A DNA stretch of 64,000 bases from Endomychus coccineus (GCA_958510875.1 OY294067.1:99740010-99804009), one strand, 5' to 3'. Counted from the stretch's first letter, positions 46,589 to 56,590 are shown. The notes: generated from the letters alone by a model not told the origin. Program-made: numbers and translations.

Positions 46589-46931
46589 CCTTAAGCCGTC
46601 CTGTACCTCGAGCCAGCCGAATAACTGTTGACATTTCTTCCTATAAGAGTTGGCAACACCCTCGACTGTCGCGAGTGTGACTACGATTGGTATCATCCAG
46701 TCAGTTATAGTTAAATGCAGTCGACACGTGTTATTGGTGAAAACTTCGATTTTGCGTCTTCAAACTAAGTTTTTAATTTCTTAATATTCATCGTTTTTTT
46801 AGGTCTTAATGTAGATATAATTTCGAACTATTTACGGCATGTAATAGTGAGTTAATACTTAACATATTCACACACTTTTCCTAAATTTAAGTTTCACGTT
46901 TTTTTCTTTTGCAAAATCGAATAAGAAAAAC
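46589..46931 (+). other. Leader of the composite transposon
   Basis: No helix-turn-helix coding sequence is visible here although pogo transposases need about 150 N-terminal residues of DNA-binding domain. Either an upstream exon was deleted or it has decayed beyond recognition. Two gtacct(t/c)(a/g)agcc units lie at its left edge. Confidence 0.6.
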
Positions 46932-48537
46932 ATGCCCCAGTCCTGGATAGTCAATGAAAAAGCTGGAAAACAGTGGTTTCGAGAATTTATGAAGAGGCAT
47001 CGTGAACTAAGTCTTAGAAAACCTGAGGCTACTAGTATAGCACGCGCCACCAGTTTTAACAGACATAATATTGGCATGTTTTTCACTAAACTGGAGGAAA
47101 GTATTGCAAAATATCAGTTTACTGCCTCAGATATTTACAGTATGGACGAAACCGGAAACTGCACTGTGCAAAATACGACCAAGATAATTGCGGCCAAAGG
47201 ACAAAAACAGAGCTGCGACATCTGGAGAAAGGGGATCAAATATTACCATGATAGCCTGCATCAATGCTCTCGGAAATAGCGTACCGCCTATGTTTATATT
47301 CTCCAGAGTTACTTTTAGGCAAATTATGCTGAATGGTGCCCCAGCGGATTCAATTGGATCTGCTCATAAATCTGGATGGTCAAATTCGGAAACATTTCTT
47401 ATATGACTGCAACATTTTATTGATAAGGAAAGGCCAAGTCCGGAGCATAAAAAATTATTAATAATGGACAACCATGAAAGCCATTGCTCTCTTGAAGCTG
47501 TTACATTATCAAAAGATAATGGAATAATTTTACTGACTTTACCACCCCATACTAGTCACAAGCTCCAGCCCCTTGACCGTGCAGTTTTTGGTCCATACAA
47601 GCAATATTACAATAATGCATGTGACGAATGGCTTTTGAAGCATCCAGGACAACCAATCACTTTACATTATGTCGCAGAACTAGCGGGAAAAGCATATCCA
47701 CTGGCGTTCACCCCAAAAAATATTCAGTCTGGATTTAGAGTCTCGGGAATTTGACCCCCGAATGAAAATATTTTCGGCGATGAAGAATATCTTTCTTCAT
47801 CAGATACCGATCGTGAAGAGCCTACCGGCTCTACAAATGATCCCAAACCGTCTACAAGTCATCATTTGGTTCCTCTCAATGACGGTGATGATAATAATGC
47901 ACTTGCAATGGAACGAACTGGCCCGGAGTTCACAATTCCTGAACAATTGCGGCCATATCCAAAAGCAAAGACTCGAACTATGAAAGCCAGTAATCGTAAG
48001 AAAACAAAAAGTAGAGTTCTGACTGACACCCCCGAAAAAGACGAAATCGAACGAATTTTCAATGAAAGGCAAAGAAAAGAAGAGCTGAAAAAAAGCAAGC
48101 AAGTCGTCCGAAATATTACAGCCAGAAAAAATAAAGTCCCAGTGGAAGTGGAATCATCTGAAGACGAAGAGACATATTCGCCGGACTCGGACAGTTCAGA
48201 AATATCAAATGAAATTTGTGAGCCTGAGAAACAAGCATTTGTATGCACATCATTAAAACATGGTGATTATGTGCTGACGAAAATTTTTGGGAAAAAATCA
48301 ATTCATTTTTTTGTGGCCGAGATTATTAACATTGTTACTAATGTTGAATTTCAAGAAAAATACTTGAAGAGGTTTGGTTCTACAACCAAGTTTGTGAGAG
48401 AAAATGAGGAAATATTCACGATTGACATGGAGAGCATCGTTTTATCCCTGCCACAGCCTATACGTGGAGGATTATCAGAAAGACAAAAAAACATGTTGAC
48501 TTTTGGGATTGACTTTGCATCATATAACGTTGAATAG
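46932..48537 (+). pseudogene. pogo/Tigger-type DDE transposase, decayed, lacking its N-terminus
   Basis: The reading begins MPQSWIVNEKAGKQWFREFM, the segment after the CENP-B-like HTH, and continues ATSFNRHNIGMFF. The DDE_1 domain follows: DIYSMDETGN (first Asp), a frameshift near 47215, SGERGSNITMIACINALGN, GAPADSIGSAHKSGW, a stop at 47404, LIMDNHESH (second Asp), PPHTSHKLQPLDRAVFGPYK (third Asp), a stop at 47752, then a long charged C-terminal region (KAKTRTMKASNRKKTKSR; SSEDEETYSPDSDSSE) and a closing HGDYVLTKIFGKKSIHFFVAE segment. Both stops are TGA at positions where Trp is usual, so simple G-to-A changes explain them. All three catalytic acids are still present, but the protein cannot be made from this copy. 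Confidence 0.88.
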
Positions 48538-48625
48538 ACTTCAGTCGTTGATTTCTCATGTTTTTGTAATTACATTTTGTGAAATACATGCTCCAACTCA
48601 TATCAGTATTAACTTATTTGTGAAT

Positions 48626-48681
48626 GGCTCAAGGTACATTACACATGGCACAAGGTACAAGACTTTATTGTACCTTGAGCC
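48626..48681 (+). repeat. Internal hairpin of subterminal-type repeats
   Basis: GGCTCAAGGTAC (48626-48637), a variant GGCACAAGGTAC (48647-48658) and the inverted GTACCTTGAGCC (48670-48681) form a hairpin. The same 12-mer, in slightly diverged form (GTACCTTAAGCC and GTACCTCGAGCC), lies beside the left terminal repeat. These may be transposase-binding sites, and their position between the two genes looks like a relic internal terminus. Confidence 0.75.
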
Positions 48682-48894
48682 ATTATACCTTTTGAAAAGA
48701 AACAAAAATATTTAATTTATTGTGAAATATTTTCCACAAATACTTTTTTCTACAAACGCTTAACAAAGTAGCCTTTGACGCTTTCAGATTTCAACGCAAA
48801 GTTGACGTTTTCCGTGAAATGTCATTTTGTGACAGCATTTGCGCTCTAAAGCGGAAATATTTCGAAAACGCTCGCTTCTCTAACGTATTTCTGC

Positions 48895-50111
48895 ATGATG
48901 ATTGATGATAGTGACAGTGAATTATCAAACACTCCTCCTGATGTAGCAGAAAGTGCAAAAATTGTTACTTTGAATCTCCTACCAGAGAAATCAAGGAAGA
49001 AATATGAATTACAATACGGTAAATTCATGACGTGGTGCCAGTCGAAGAAGGTGAATAAGTATTCAGAAAACGTATTACTGGCTTATTTTGGAGAAAAATC
49101 ATTGATTTGTAAGTCATCAACTCTTTGGTCTACGTATTCGATGATACGGACATGCTTGAATGTTAAAAATAACATCGAAATCAATAAGTATCCTAAACTT
49201 ATCGCATTTCTGAAGAAACAGTCTGTTGGATATAAAGCGAAAAAATCCAAAACATTCACCACTGAAGATATTCACAAATTTTTACAAGAAGCGCCCGATG
49301 AAGAATATCTACTAAAAAAGGTAAATTTTAATATTTCATGCTCTTAGTAGTTTGAGAAGCGGTTAGTATTTTTTTGAATTTAGTGCAATTTGGTTAGCAT
49401 AGACATTTGGAATAGCTATTAATTGCAGTTTTTTTATAGGTTATTCTAATTATGGGTATTGCTGGTGCCTGCAGGCGCGATGAGTTGGTCAAAATGGAGA
49501 TTGGTGACATAGAAGATAAGGATTCTATTTTAATAGTCCCGATTCAAAAACGAGAATAAGCCGTGTTTTTACGATTGTTGGTCATAATGAAGAGAATTCA
49601 GTTGATTATCTTTCAATTTGTAAAAAATATATTGCACTCAGAAAACATTGTCTGAATAACAATACTGTCCAACGTCTATTTTTACGTTATGAAAAAGGTA
49701 GATGTATGAAACAAGTTGTGTGTATGAATACAATCGGCAAGACTCCCAGTGACATTGCTGAATATTTGAAATTGCCCGAGCATAATTTATATACTGGACA
49801 CTGTCTCCGACGAACCTCTGCACTTTATTGGTGAATGGTGGAGGTGACCTAATACAACTGAAAAAACATGGTGGATGGAAAAGTAACAATGTAGCAGAAG
49901 GCTACATAGATGATTCAATCAACAATAAGATTGAAACTACCAAGAGAATATTCTCAAGACCATCTACATCTCGTTCTGTAGATTTCCAATATTCGGGGGA
50001 ATTAATGTTAGATAAATCTACTGATCGTCCATCAGGTTCGGGAATAATAATTAAAGTTACAATTGTACATTCAATTTTAGTATAGTCAATGATAAATTAA
50101 ATCAACATTAA
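48895..50111 (+). pseudogene. Tyrosine recombinase (phage-integrase fold, Crypton-like) inside the pogo-type element
   Basis: Exon 1 (48895-49320) encodes an acidic leader and a core-binding domain: LLPEKSRKKYELQYGKFMTW, STLWSTYSMIRTCLN, then KSKTFTTEDIHKFLQEAPDE. An intron (49321-49439, gtaaat...ttttatag, phase 0) follows. Exon 2 carries the catalytic domain: GACRRDELVKM (first Arg), RVFTI, YTGHCLRRTSA (HxxR), LKKHGGWKSNNVAEGYIDDS (His/Trp and nucleophile Tyr). So the R-HxxR-H/W-Y set is complete and in order. Frameshifts lie near 49548, 49825 and 50055. After the last one the frame ends SYNCTFNFSIVNDKLNQH with TAA at 50109. Recombinases of this fold cut and rejoin DNA through a Tyr-DNA bond, and in animals they are known from Cryptons, DIRS elements and host genes derived from them. 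Confidence 0.85.
49321..49439 (+). other. Intron of the tyrosine recombinase gene
   Basis: AAG/gtaaat donor and tttttttatag/GTT acceptor, phase 0, 119 bp. Removing it joins PDEEYLLKK to VILIMGIAGACRRDEL, a coherent recombinase sequence. Two in-frame stops inside it support splicing. Confidence 0.8.
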
Positions 50112-50224
50112 TCAGGAATTTATAAACTGTACTTGATGTACTTTTGTTGAATAAAGCATCTGGTGTTTTTTCTTTTTTTTTTTTCTGAAAACTGCGTTTG
50201 TAGAAAAAATCCTGTGTGTATTTC

Positions 50225-50324
50225 GAGCACAAAGTGTCATTGTCGCTCTCCAAAGATTACCGCGCTCCGCTTTGCGTCGCGCGGTAACTCTCTTTGTCGA
50301 GCGACAATATATCACTTTGCGCTC
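50225..50324. repeat. 100-bp hairpin near the right end of the composite transposon
   Basis: gagcacaaagtgtcattgtc, a ctctccaaaga spacer and ttaccgcg on the left are mirrored by cgcggtaa, ctctctttg and gagcgacaatatatcacttt with gcgctc on the right. The loop is ctccgctttgcgtcg. It may be a recombinase or transposase target, or a small foldback inserted in the element. Confidence 0.75.
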
Positions 50325-50449
50325 TTAATACACAAATAGCTATTGCCATATGATAGGGCACATATGAAACTCAATGTCACATTATTGAAAGATCGACCTT
50401 TTGTTTTTTGCTGCATTTTGTAAGGATTTGAAAATACCTGGCGTCAAGC

Positions 50450-50464
50450 TACGGGACCCTCCCC
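50450..50464 (-). repeat. Right terminal inverted repeat of the composite transposon
   Basis: tacgggaccctcccc, the exact reverse complement of the left end, followed by the TA duplication at 50465-50466. The inner flank (cgtcaagc) is a diverged form of the subterminal ccttaagcc unit. Confidence 0.9.
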
Positions 50465-50960
50465 TATTTCACAACTCCATGATTCATACTGACACTTGCT
50501 GTCAGGTTGGCTTTCGCAATTATTCATACTACAATATAACCTTGTTTTATACCGACACTTGCTGTAACATGAACTATCAAAATGTCCCACAAAATCAAGA
50601 ATTCTTCTTGCACAGAATAAGGACATGAAATAGATCTTGACGTCACATTGATGACGTTACTTGAATCATAAAATGTGAATTTCGGTTTCTTCTGCTGGTT
50701 AAATGTATACGTGTGATATATATTTATAACCAGAAAAACATGCTTGTTCTTATGGTTCAATAAATTACCATGAGCAGATTCGAAAAAATTATGATGGTTA
50801 TCAAAAATATCACTGTAATCGAGGCTACAATTCCCATTTACAATAACTGTATTGTAAATGGGAACTGTCCTATTTTCACCATTTCAAAGCGATTTGCAAG
50901 TTCAAATCCATACAACCAATAGGATCATTAAAAAAATATATTGTCGTTTATCTGATTGAA
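50465..50960 (+). repeat. Interspersed repeat R-46, right half of the interrupted copy
   Basis: Resumes with tttcacaactccatga and runs through tataaccttgttttatacc, atggttatcaaaaatatcac and tttcaaagcgatttgcaag, matching R-46 at 46030-46320 and the inverted copy at 24455. A perfect 19-base inverted pair (tcccatttacaataac / tattgtaaatggga) lies at about 50831-50862. Confidence 0.7.
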
Positions 50961-51056
50961 AAAATAGATCGATTCAGAAATGTTCAAAGCGATTAGGTCT
51001 GCGAAAATCCGTAAACATATATGTTGTGCCGATTACAATGCTTCTCTTACACTATA

Positions 51057-52762
51057 CTGGGTGTCCTATTTTAATCCGCCAGTAGCGATAATTCTGAAAC
51101 ATTGCATTGAATCAAAAAGTGTTCCAAATGAAAAGTTAATGGTTCTGAGGGGGACATCTGATGCCGTAGACTTTGCCCCCCCCAGCCCCCCAAGGGGGGC
51201 GGGAACAGGGGGCAACTTTAAAATCTTAAATGGAAACCCCTATTTTTTATTGCAGATTCTGATAGAGGATTAAAAAGTATGTAAGTTTTATCCAAAACTT
51301 TTTTTTTATTGGTCGAGAGATGGCGCTGCAAATGTAAAAATTAGGTTTTTTGTCAATTAAATTGCGAAAATCGTCACGTAATTAACTGTTATTATTACTT
51401 AAGACTTACTCACAACCTTACAAGGTTGTTTTTTTCTCAGCCTGCCCAAATACTACCCCCGCCCCCCCTACAAAGACGTAAAGTACTCAAAAATAGCGAT
51501 TGAGTACTTATTTTTCAAATTAAATAATGGTATGCACGTCCGAGCGTTGTGTTTACTTCACGCAGCCCAGTATTCTGCGAAACGAAATTCTCCTAATTTG
51601 TTAAAACTTCACTCGGTAAAATAAAGGACGCGTAAAAATATCTTCGACTCAATCGACAAATCGGAAATTTTAGATTCTGCGATAACTTGGCGCGAAGTAA
51701 TGATTTTTTAAATGTAAATTGTTTTTAATGAGGAGGCAGAAACAATTTGTGTTTTTTGTGAATTTGGTATCGCGTTAACGTGCACTCGTTACCGGAAAAT
51801 TGTGTAAATTGTCAAGAGTCAAAGATTCATCCGAGTTACCAACCAATTAAAAAGTGTGCATTTTTGTGGATTTTCCGAGGGCGCCTATTTGATTTTACCG
51901 AGTGCAAGTTTAATTGCGTAACGCTAATGCCGGCGGTTTCAATTGAGTTATTTCAATTTAATTATGCCATGAAAAATACTGTTGCCGTTTTCAAAAATAG
52001 TAATCTTCTAAATAAGAAATTCGTTTACTGTGTGATAGAGAAATTCTTTTAATTTTTTCTCAAGTTTGCAGCGCCATCTATCAACAACTTTAAAAAATAC
52101 CCCGACTAAAATTGACCTACATTTTAAATCCGAGCCTGAGGTACAAAATAGGGGTTTCCATTTAAGATTCTAAAGTTGTCACCAGATCCCCCCCCCCGGG
52201 GGGGGCGGATGGGTGGTGGGGCTATGTGGGGGGCCCGGTCAAACACTGTTTGAAGAAAGAATGACATTCTTTTTTGAATTATTTTACCATTATTTAATTT
52301 GAAAAATAAGTACTCAATCGCTATTTTTAAATACTTTACGTCTTTGTAGGGGGGGGGGCGGGGGTAGTATTTGGGCAGGCTGAGAAAAAAACAACCTTGT
52401 AAGGTTGTGAGTAAGTCTTAAGTAATAATAACAGTTAATTACGTGACGATTTTCGCAATTTAATTGACAAAAAACCTAATTTTTACATTTGCAGCGCCAT
52501 CTCTCGACCAATAAAAAAAATGTTTCGGATAAAACTTACATACTTTTTAACCCTATATCAGAATCTGCAATAAAAAATAGGGGTTTCCATTTAAGATTTT
52601 AAAGTTGCCCCCTGTTCCCGCCCCCCTTGGGGGGCTGGGGGGGCAAAGTCTACGGAATCAGATGTCCCCCTTAGAACCATTAACTTTTCATTCGGAACAC
52701 TTTTTGATTCAATGCAATGTTTCAGAATTATCGCTACTGGCGGATTAAAATGGGACACCCTG
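51057..52762. mobile_element. Long-arm foldback element of 1.7 kb with TA target duplication
   Basis: Terminal arms of about 480-500 bp (51057-51535 and 52266-52762) are inverted copies at more than 95% identity by eye. They start C(T/A)GGGTGTCC(T/C)ATTTTAATCCGCC and are flanked by TA at 51055-51056 and 52763-52764. The internal 730 bp contain a further diverged copy of the same arm tip (52063-52250, agcgccatctatc ... atttaagattctaaagttg), so an older element is nested or duplicated inside. The arms hold G/C homopolymer runs (cccccccagccccccaaggg). A 90-codon GTG-initiated frame in the middle (51780-52052) shows no family. TA duplication and ends suggest a non-autonomous Tc1/mariner relative. 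Confidence 0.85.
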
Positions 52763-52769
52763 TATACTA

Positions 52770-53210
52770 AGTATAGGAAAGGAAGTGGAAATGATGGAGA
52801 AAATCGGTAAATAATTTTGAGGGGACATTCAACTATGGCAAAATGAAACCACCACTGTTCAACTCAATTTTGAGAAAATAATCTGAAAATTCACATTTTT
52901 TGTTGTTCCGGTTGAAGAAATTTCGTTCTTCTGTTCAAGGGAGATACATTTCGAAAAGCTATTGATGATTTGACACCATCTGCCGGAAAGCATATGTCCC
53001 ACTAAGAATGATATTCATAATGTCACGAATTGATAAAACAGGTCTCGCGATTCAAGGAATCCACAAAGAAACAGTTGGAAATACAACCGCCAGGTGCTCA
53101 AAACGGATCTATCTGCGAAAATCCGTAGACATATTTATGCCCTGATTACAATATTTCCCTTATAATACGTTTACAGTGAATGGAGTAAGGAGTGCAAGAA
53201 CTTCTTGCTG
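52770..53210 (+). repeat. Interspersed repeat related to 50.97 and 33.7 kb
   Basis: tctgcgaaaatccgtagaca with attacaatatttcccttat (53108-53170) parallels tctgcgaaaatccgtaaaca and attacaatgcttctcttac next to the left end of the long-arm foldback at 50998-51050. tgccggaaagcatatgtccc at 52980 resembles 33705. The foldback thus inserted in one copy of this repeat. Confidence 0.5.
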
Positions 53211-53214
53211 AAAA

Positions 53215-54140
53215 CAATTCAGTATGATAAAAAATCTATAAATTTAAGACAAAATTTTTTCTTGAGCGCGTTGATTGGACTATTGTAAATATAATAACTA
53301 ACCGAGGCTGATTCAATGAATGCTTGATCTGATACACAATCTACCTCATTGTATCGTATTAAAATCAGTAGCCATGTTCTGAAGAGCTATTATATGACAT
53401 TTCATCATTTTGATCTAGTCAATATGATTGTTTCATATTTTATTATAAATCAATTCTTATCGCTCATTCGCATTTTCTCTATTCCTCATACTCTAGTATC
53501 TTTCACAAGAAACACCTCCTCAGTAATTATTATTGCTTACCTCCGCATTAGCTTATTTGATAAATAATAATAGACAAATCCAAAGTGACGTGAATACATC
53601 ATTCACATCTGAATTACGCTTCCTCTTCAAAATATTTGTTCCATATGCTTGGGTTGTTCGATAGTTATGATTTATAATTATTTACTTGGGTGTATCGTTC
53701 AAGGTATGTATCCATACTTTGGATCTAACAGTTCTGCTTAGCTGGAAAAATAGATTAATGAACACCTTAAGCAGAATTTTATGATGTCCAATTCCTATCC
53801 AGGACATTTGTTTGTATTCATTGAAAATAGGAATATCAATTATTCAGCTACAAAAACTTATTTGATACAAGGAATTCGTTAGGGTGGATTTTCTTCAGCT
53901 CACTGGACTAAAAATTCACATTATGTAAATATTCACAAAACTCGCAATGGGAGTATACATTATCATAAATCAGTGACTTTTTATATCCAATAGTAGGTGA
54001 CAAATGTACGTTTTAGTTTGTTTAGTGGTTCACATTATCTCAAGTTCTACTCGTTTCTTAAATGTGACGATTCATGTTCGAATTGCCTCACTAAGTGTCA
54101 TATAGTTTTCTATAGAAACTTGAGTGTGACAATTTGTTTT
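53215..54140. other. No recognisable feature
   Basis: AT-rich last part of the 42-kb intron; no coding motif before the 54149 exon. Confidence 0.5.
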
Positions 54141-54148
54141 ATTTGCAG

Positions 54149-54460
54149 GAGAATGAGTGTCTCGCTTTGGAAGCGAATATTCGTTGGGCGGAAGCTTTCA
54201 TCCTAATGTATTCCGTTACAGACAAATGTTCCTTCGACGAATGTTACAGATTGAAGTTCCTTATAAACTACAACAAAAGACGACGCAAGTTGGGGAGCGT
54301 CACGAAAGACGGTTTGGGAGATGTGCCAGTTGTGCTTATTGGTAACAAGATAGATCAGGCTGAGGATAGGATGGTTTCATCCGAAGAAGGCCAGAGAAGA
54401 AGTAAAGAAATTGGTTGTGTGTGCTTTCATGAAATATCAGTGCGAGAAAGTATAGAACAG
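54149..54460 (+). CDS. Ras-like small GTPase (RERG/RasL12 type), internal exon with G4 and G5 boxes
   Basis: This 104-codon exon has clean splice sites: acceptor ttatttgcag before GAG and donor CAG/gtagtt, both phase 0. It starts ENECLALEANIRWAEAF, matching the RERG segment that ends in MRWGEGF. It continues with LMYSVTDKCSF (the beta4 'VYDITD' region), VVLIGNKID (G4, NKxD specificity motif), a VSSEEG stretch and CFHEISVRE (degenerate G5, in the position of the SA(K/R) loop). There are about 13 extra residues, rich in Lys and Arg (YNKRRRKLGS...), before the G4 strand. RERG-family proteins bind and hydrolyse GTP, and family members lack C-terminal prenylation. The upstream intron is 42,036 bp and the downstream intron 3,227 bp. 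Confidence 0.9.
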
Positions 54461-55989
54461 GTAGTTTACATTAGACCCATTGTATTCACTTCCTTTATTT
54501 GTTGTACCGATTAACTTAGGTATACATAATATTATTATATTATATAACTCCGCTTACACGAAAAACTGTAAATGAACAGCTCAGATCCGCCGGTTATATT
54601 AATGATGGTTATTTGGCTATTATTATTCCAATTTCCTTAGCTTTAGCAGGCATATACCACATGCTTTAGTTTTGAAGATTAAGAAATTCAGTGAGGGTGG
54701 AATAAGTCGTGATATTCGAAATCGTCTGGGAAGCGGATATTTGTCTCGTACTAAATTTTGGCTTTTCAGCAACTTATGTGCAAGAGAATCCAGATGAACT
54801 CATATTTATGAAAAAGACAATTTTGCGTAAACGTTATATCTGAATTCATCTTACATGCTTTCAATGTAGTCTAAGCACCTGCTGCTGAAAAGAGAATAAA
54901 ACTATGGTGGTCGTCTGAAATGAACAGGAAGCTTGATTTCAAAGCTGCAATTGAGAATATTCCTGACTTTCTCTTTGCATACATTAAAGTGAGAAAGCAC
55001 GTTATGATCAGTACCATCAGACTGGACAGAACGAGTTAATGCGAGACAGAAAATTTAACTGGTCATCCTGTAAATTCTACAGATCATTTGGACATGTTAA
55101 GGGATAATTTTTCATCGTGTCGTATATTCAGCTAAGGATGCAACAAGTGGGAGCTGTGGAATTCTGATCATTTCTCAACAAAATATTGGGTATCACAAGG
55201 TCTAGAACTTGGAAGGACCTAACAAAATTGGGTGACAATAGTTACAATAGTGCCATCAATTTAATAGTCTCTCCCCTCTGTTCTTTTTTCAGTTTTCATT
55301 GGTTTCATGCCAAGTTTCATAGGATATTGTCACCAACCTTATAGAATAACTGCAAGTCGAATTATATAGTTTAGTAACTACAAGAATATTACAGTGTTTT
55401 GGTTGCTACAAACGTATTTGTCTTCTCTATACACAACTATAGCTCTAACGTTTTGAATGTTTAACACTCCAATCTGATGGATCTTCCTTGAATCAATTAG
55501 AAAGCTAAACGTAAAGCACCTTCCAATAATGTATCAGCCGATTAAATCTCTAATTACCTTCTAGTATCTCATTCGAATACAGTAAAATTTTAGAATAAGC
55601 TGGTATCCGGAATCACTACCATTATTTGCCAAATGAATAACATTTTCCCTATTTCTTACGTGATGTCCAGATGTGGCTAATGAACCAGAAATCAGTTCAT
55701 CACATCTGAGAATTTGCTGACGAACACAGCATATTAAGCAAATTTCAGTTATTCTTCATAAATTCGTCCCAACATTGTTAAAAAATACAAAAGATCGCTA
55801 CATTTAGGTTACCTGTATCCGGTTAAATATAGCATAAATGATCTTTCTATCTCTGACTTTACCGCCGTTTTCTGATACAAATCACAGAGTTTAATTCTGT
55901 CACAAATAGTGCCTTGAACCAAGGATCCCTGTTTTTATGATTATCCTAACAAGTAGGACTTTTAAAGTAGCGTAAGCAGCCTGGGAAAT

Positions 55990-56122
55990 TTTTTTAAATC
56001 CTGGATTTTTACGATCTCTAACCATATTTTAACAAGCTCAGGGTCTTTATTCACATTTAAATCCTGGATTTTTACGATGTCCAACCATATTTTAACAAGC
56101 TCAGGGTTTTATTCACATATAG
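55990..56122 (+). repeat. Tandem duplication, two units of ~66 bp
   Basis: aaatcctggatttttacgat, then aaccatattttaacaagctc and agggt(c)tttattcacat, occurs at 56004-56056 and again at 56059-56118 with very few differences, which implies a recent duplication. Confidence 0.85.
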
Positions 56123-56299
56123 CAACTACCAAGACATCCTTATTGTTGATCGTAACAATTCCTCATCGCTTACTACACTCCCCATCGAGTGAATTGTATT
56201 GGTTTCCGCTACCACGCCCTGCACGCATCCACACGCCTGTGATACCAAGCCAAAACATCTCTGTATTCAGTCCAGCTGAATTAAATTGGCACATTGCCG

Positions 56300-56590
56300 A
56301 AATAGCAGATACAGAGAATTCGTTCATAGAGTTATAGACGGCGTTACATCAGAAATGTAAAATGACTTTCAGACACTAGTTGTGGTATAGGCACAGAGTA
56401 GGGAATATAGTTCCCTACTCTGTGGTATAGGCTCATAGGTAGTGAGAAACAGAGAATTCCTCCATAGATTTATAGATGGGTTCTCCATAGAATTATAGAT
56501 GGCGTAACAAGAAGTCTAAAATTAGATCTCTAATTTCATACACTAGTTATCATATAGGTTCATAGATGGTGTACCATAACAAATACAGAC
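56300..56590 (+). repeat. Diverged tandem repeat with a 33-bp palindrome
   Basis: Units containing acagagaattc(g/c)(t/c)tcatag and atagatggcgt(t/a)ac-caga recur at about 56310, 56447 and 56480, each followed by an acactagtt(g/a)t-type phrase and ataggttcatag. Between the first two lies a perfect palindrome: CACAGAGTAGGGAA, loop tatag, TTCCCTACTCTGTG (56392-56424). Confidence 0.65.

Larger units (their letters stand above)
46574..50464 (+). mobile_element. Composite pogo-type transposon carrying a DDE transposase and a tyrosine recombinase
   Basis: The 3,891-bp element begins GGGGAGGGTCCCGTA (46574-46588) and ends with its exact reverse complement (50450-50464). It is flanked by TA at 46572-46573 and 50465-50466, as expected for pogo/Tc1-mariner insertion. 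Inside are a pogo/Tigger-type transposase pseudogene (46932-48537) and a second gene for a tyrosine recombinase with one intron (48895-50111), both in the same direction. Between the genes lies a hairpin made of sequences that resemble the left subterminal DNA (48626-48681). Near the right end is a 100-bp hairpin (50225-50324). A paralogous empty site at 46028 shows that the whole unit, both genes included, arrived in one event or was completed before this copy decayed. A later insertion of a second element into a pogo copy is the main alternative. Confidence 0.85.
12113..54148 (+). other. 42-kb intron of the Ras-like gene, filled with transposons
   Basis: This is the interval between the gtgagt donor of the switch I exon and the ttatttgcag acceptor of the NKxD exon. 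Both junctions are phase 0, and the two exons translate through with the spacing expected of a RERG-type GTPase. Apart from transposon genes I see no other exon in it. The elements inside include foldbacks, Penelope, mariner, gypsy, LTR pieces and the pogo/tyrosine-recombinase composite; they are listed separately. I cannot exclude a tiny alternative exon. Confidence 0.8.

Noticed and set aside
47800..48301. Minus-strand frames (100, 128 and 61 codons) opposite the pogo transposase C-terminus
   Set aside because: They are antisense shadows of the lysine/glutamate-rich transposase tail, which translates as Ser/Phe-rich on the other strand.
48895..50111. Reading the second gene of the composite as a captured host gene rather than a recombinase
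   Set aside because: The ordered R, HxxR, H/W and Y motifs with a core-binding domain before them fit a tyrosine recombinase far better than any host protein I know.
51780..52052. 90-codon frame in the core of the 1.7-kb foldback
   Set aside because: It starts at GTG, has no family resemblance and lies in non-autonomous element DNA; probably incidental.
52180..52210. Poly-C/poly-G runs as a possible regulatory quadruplex site
   Set aside because: They belong to the foldback arms and vary between arm copies; homopolymer runs here may also contain assembly errors.
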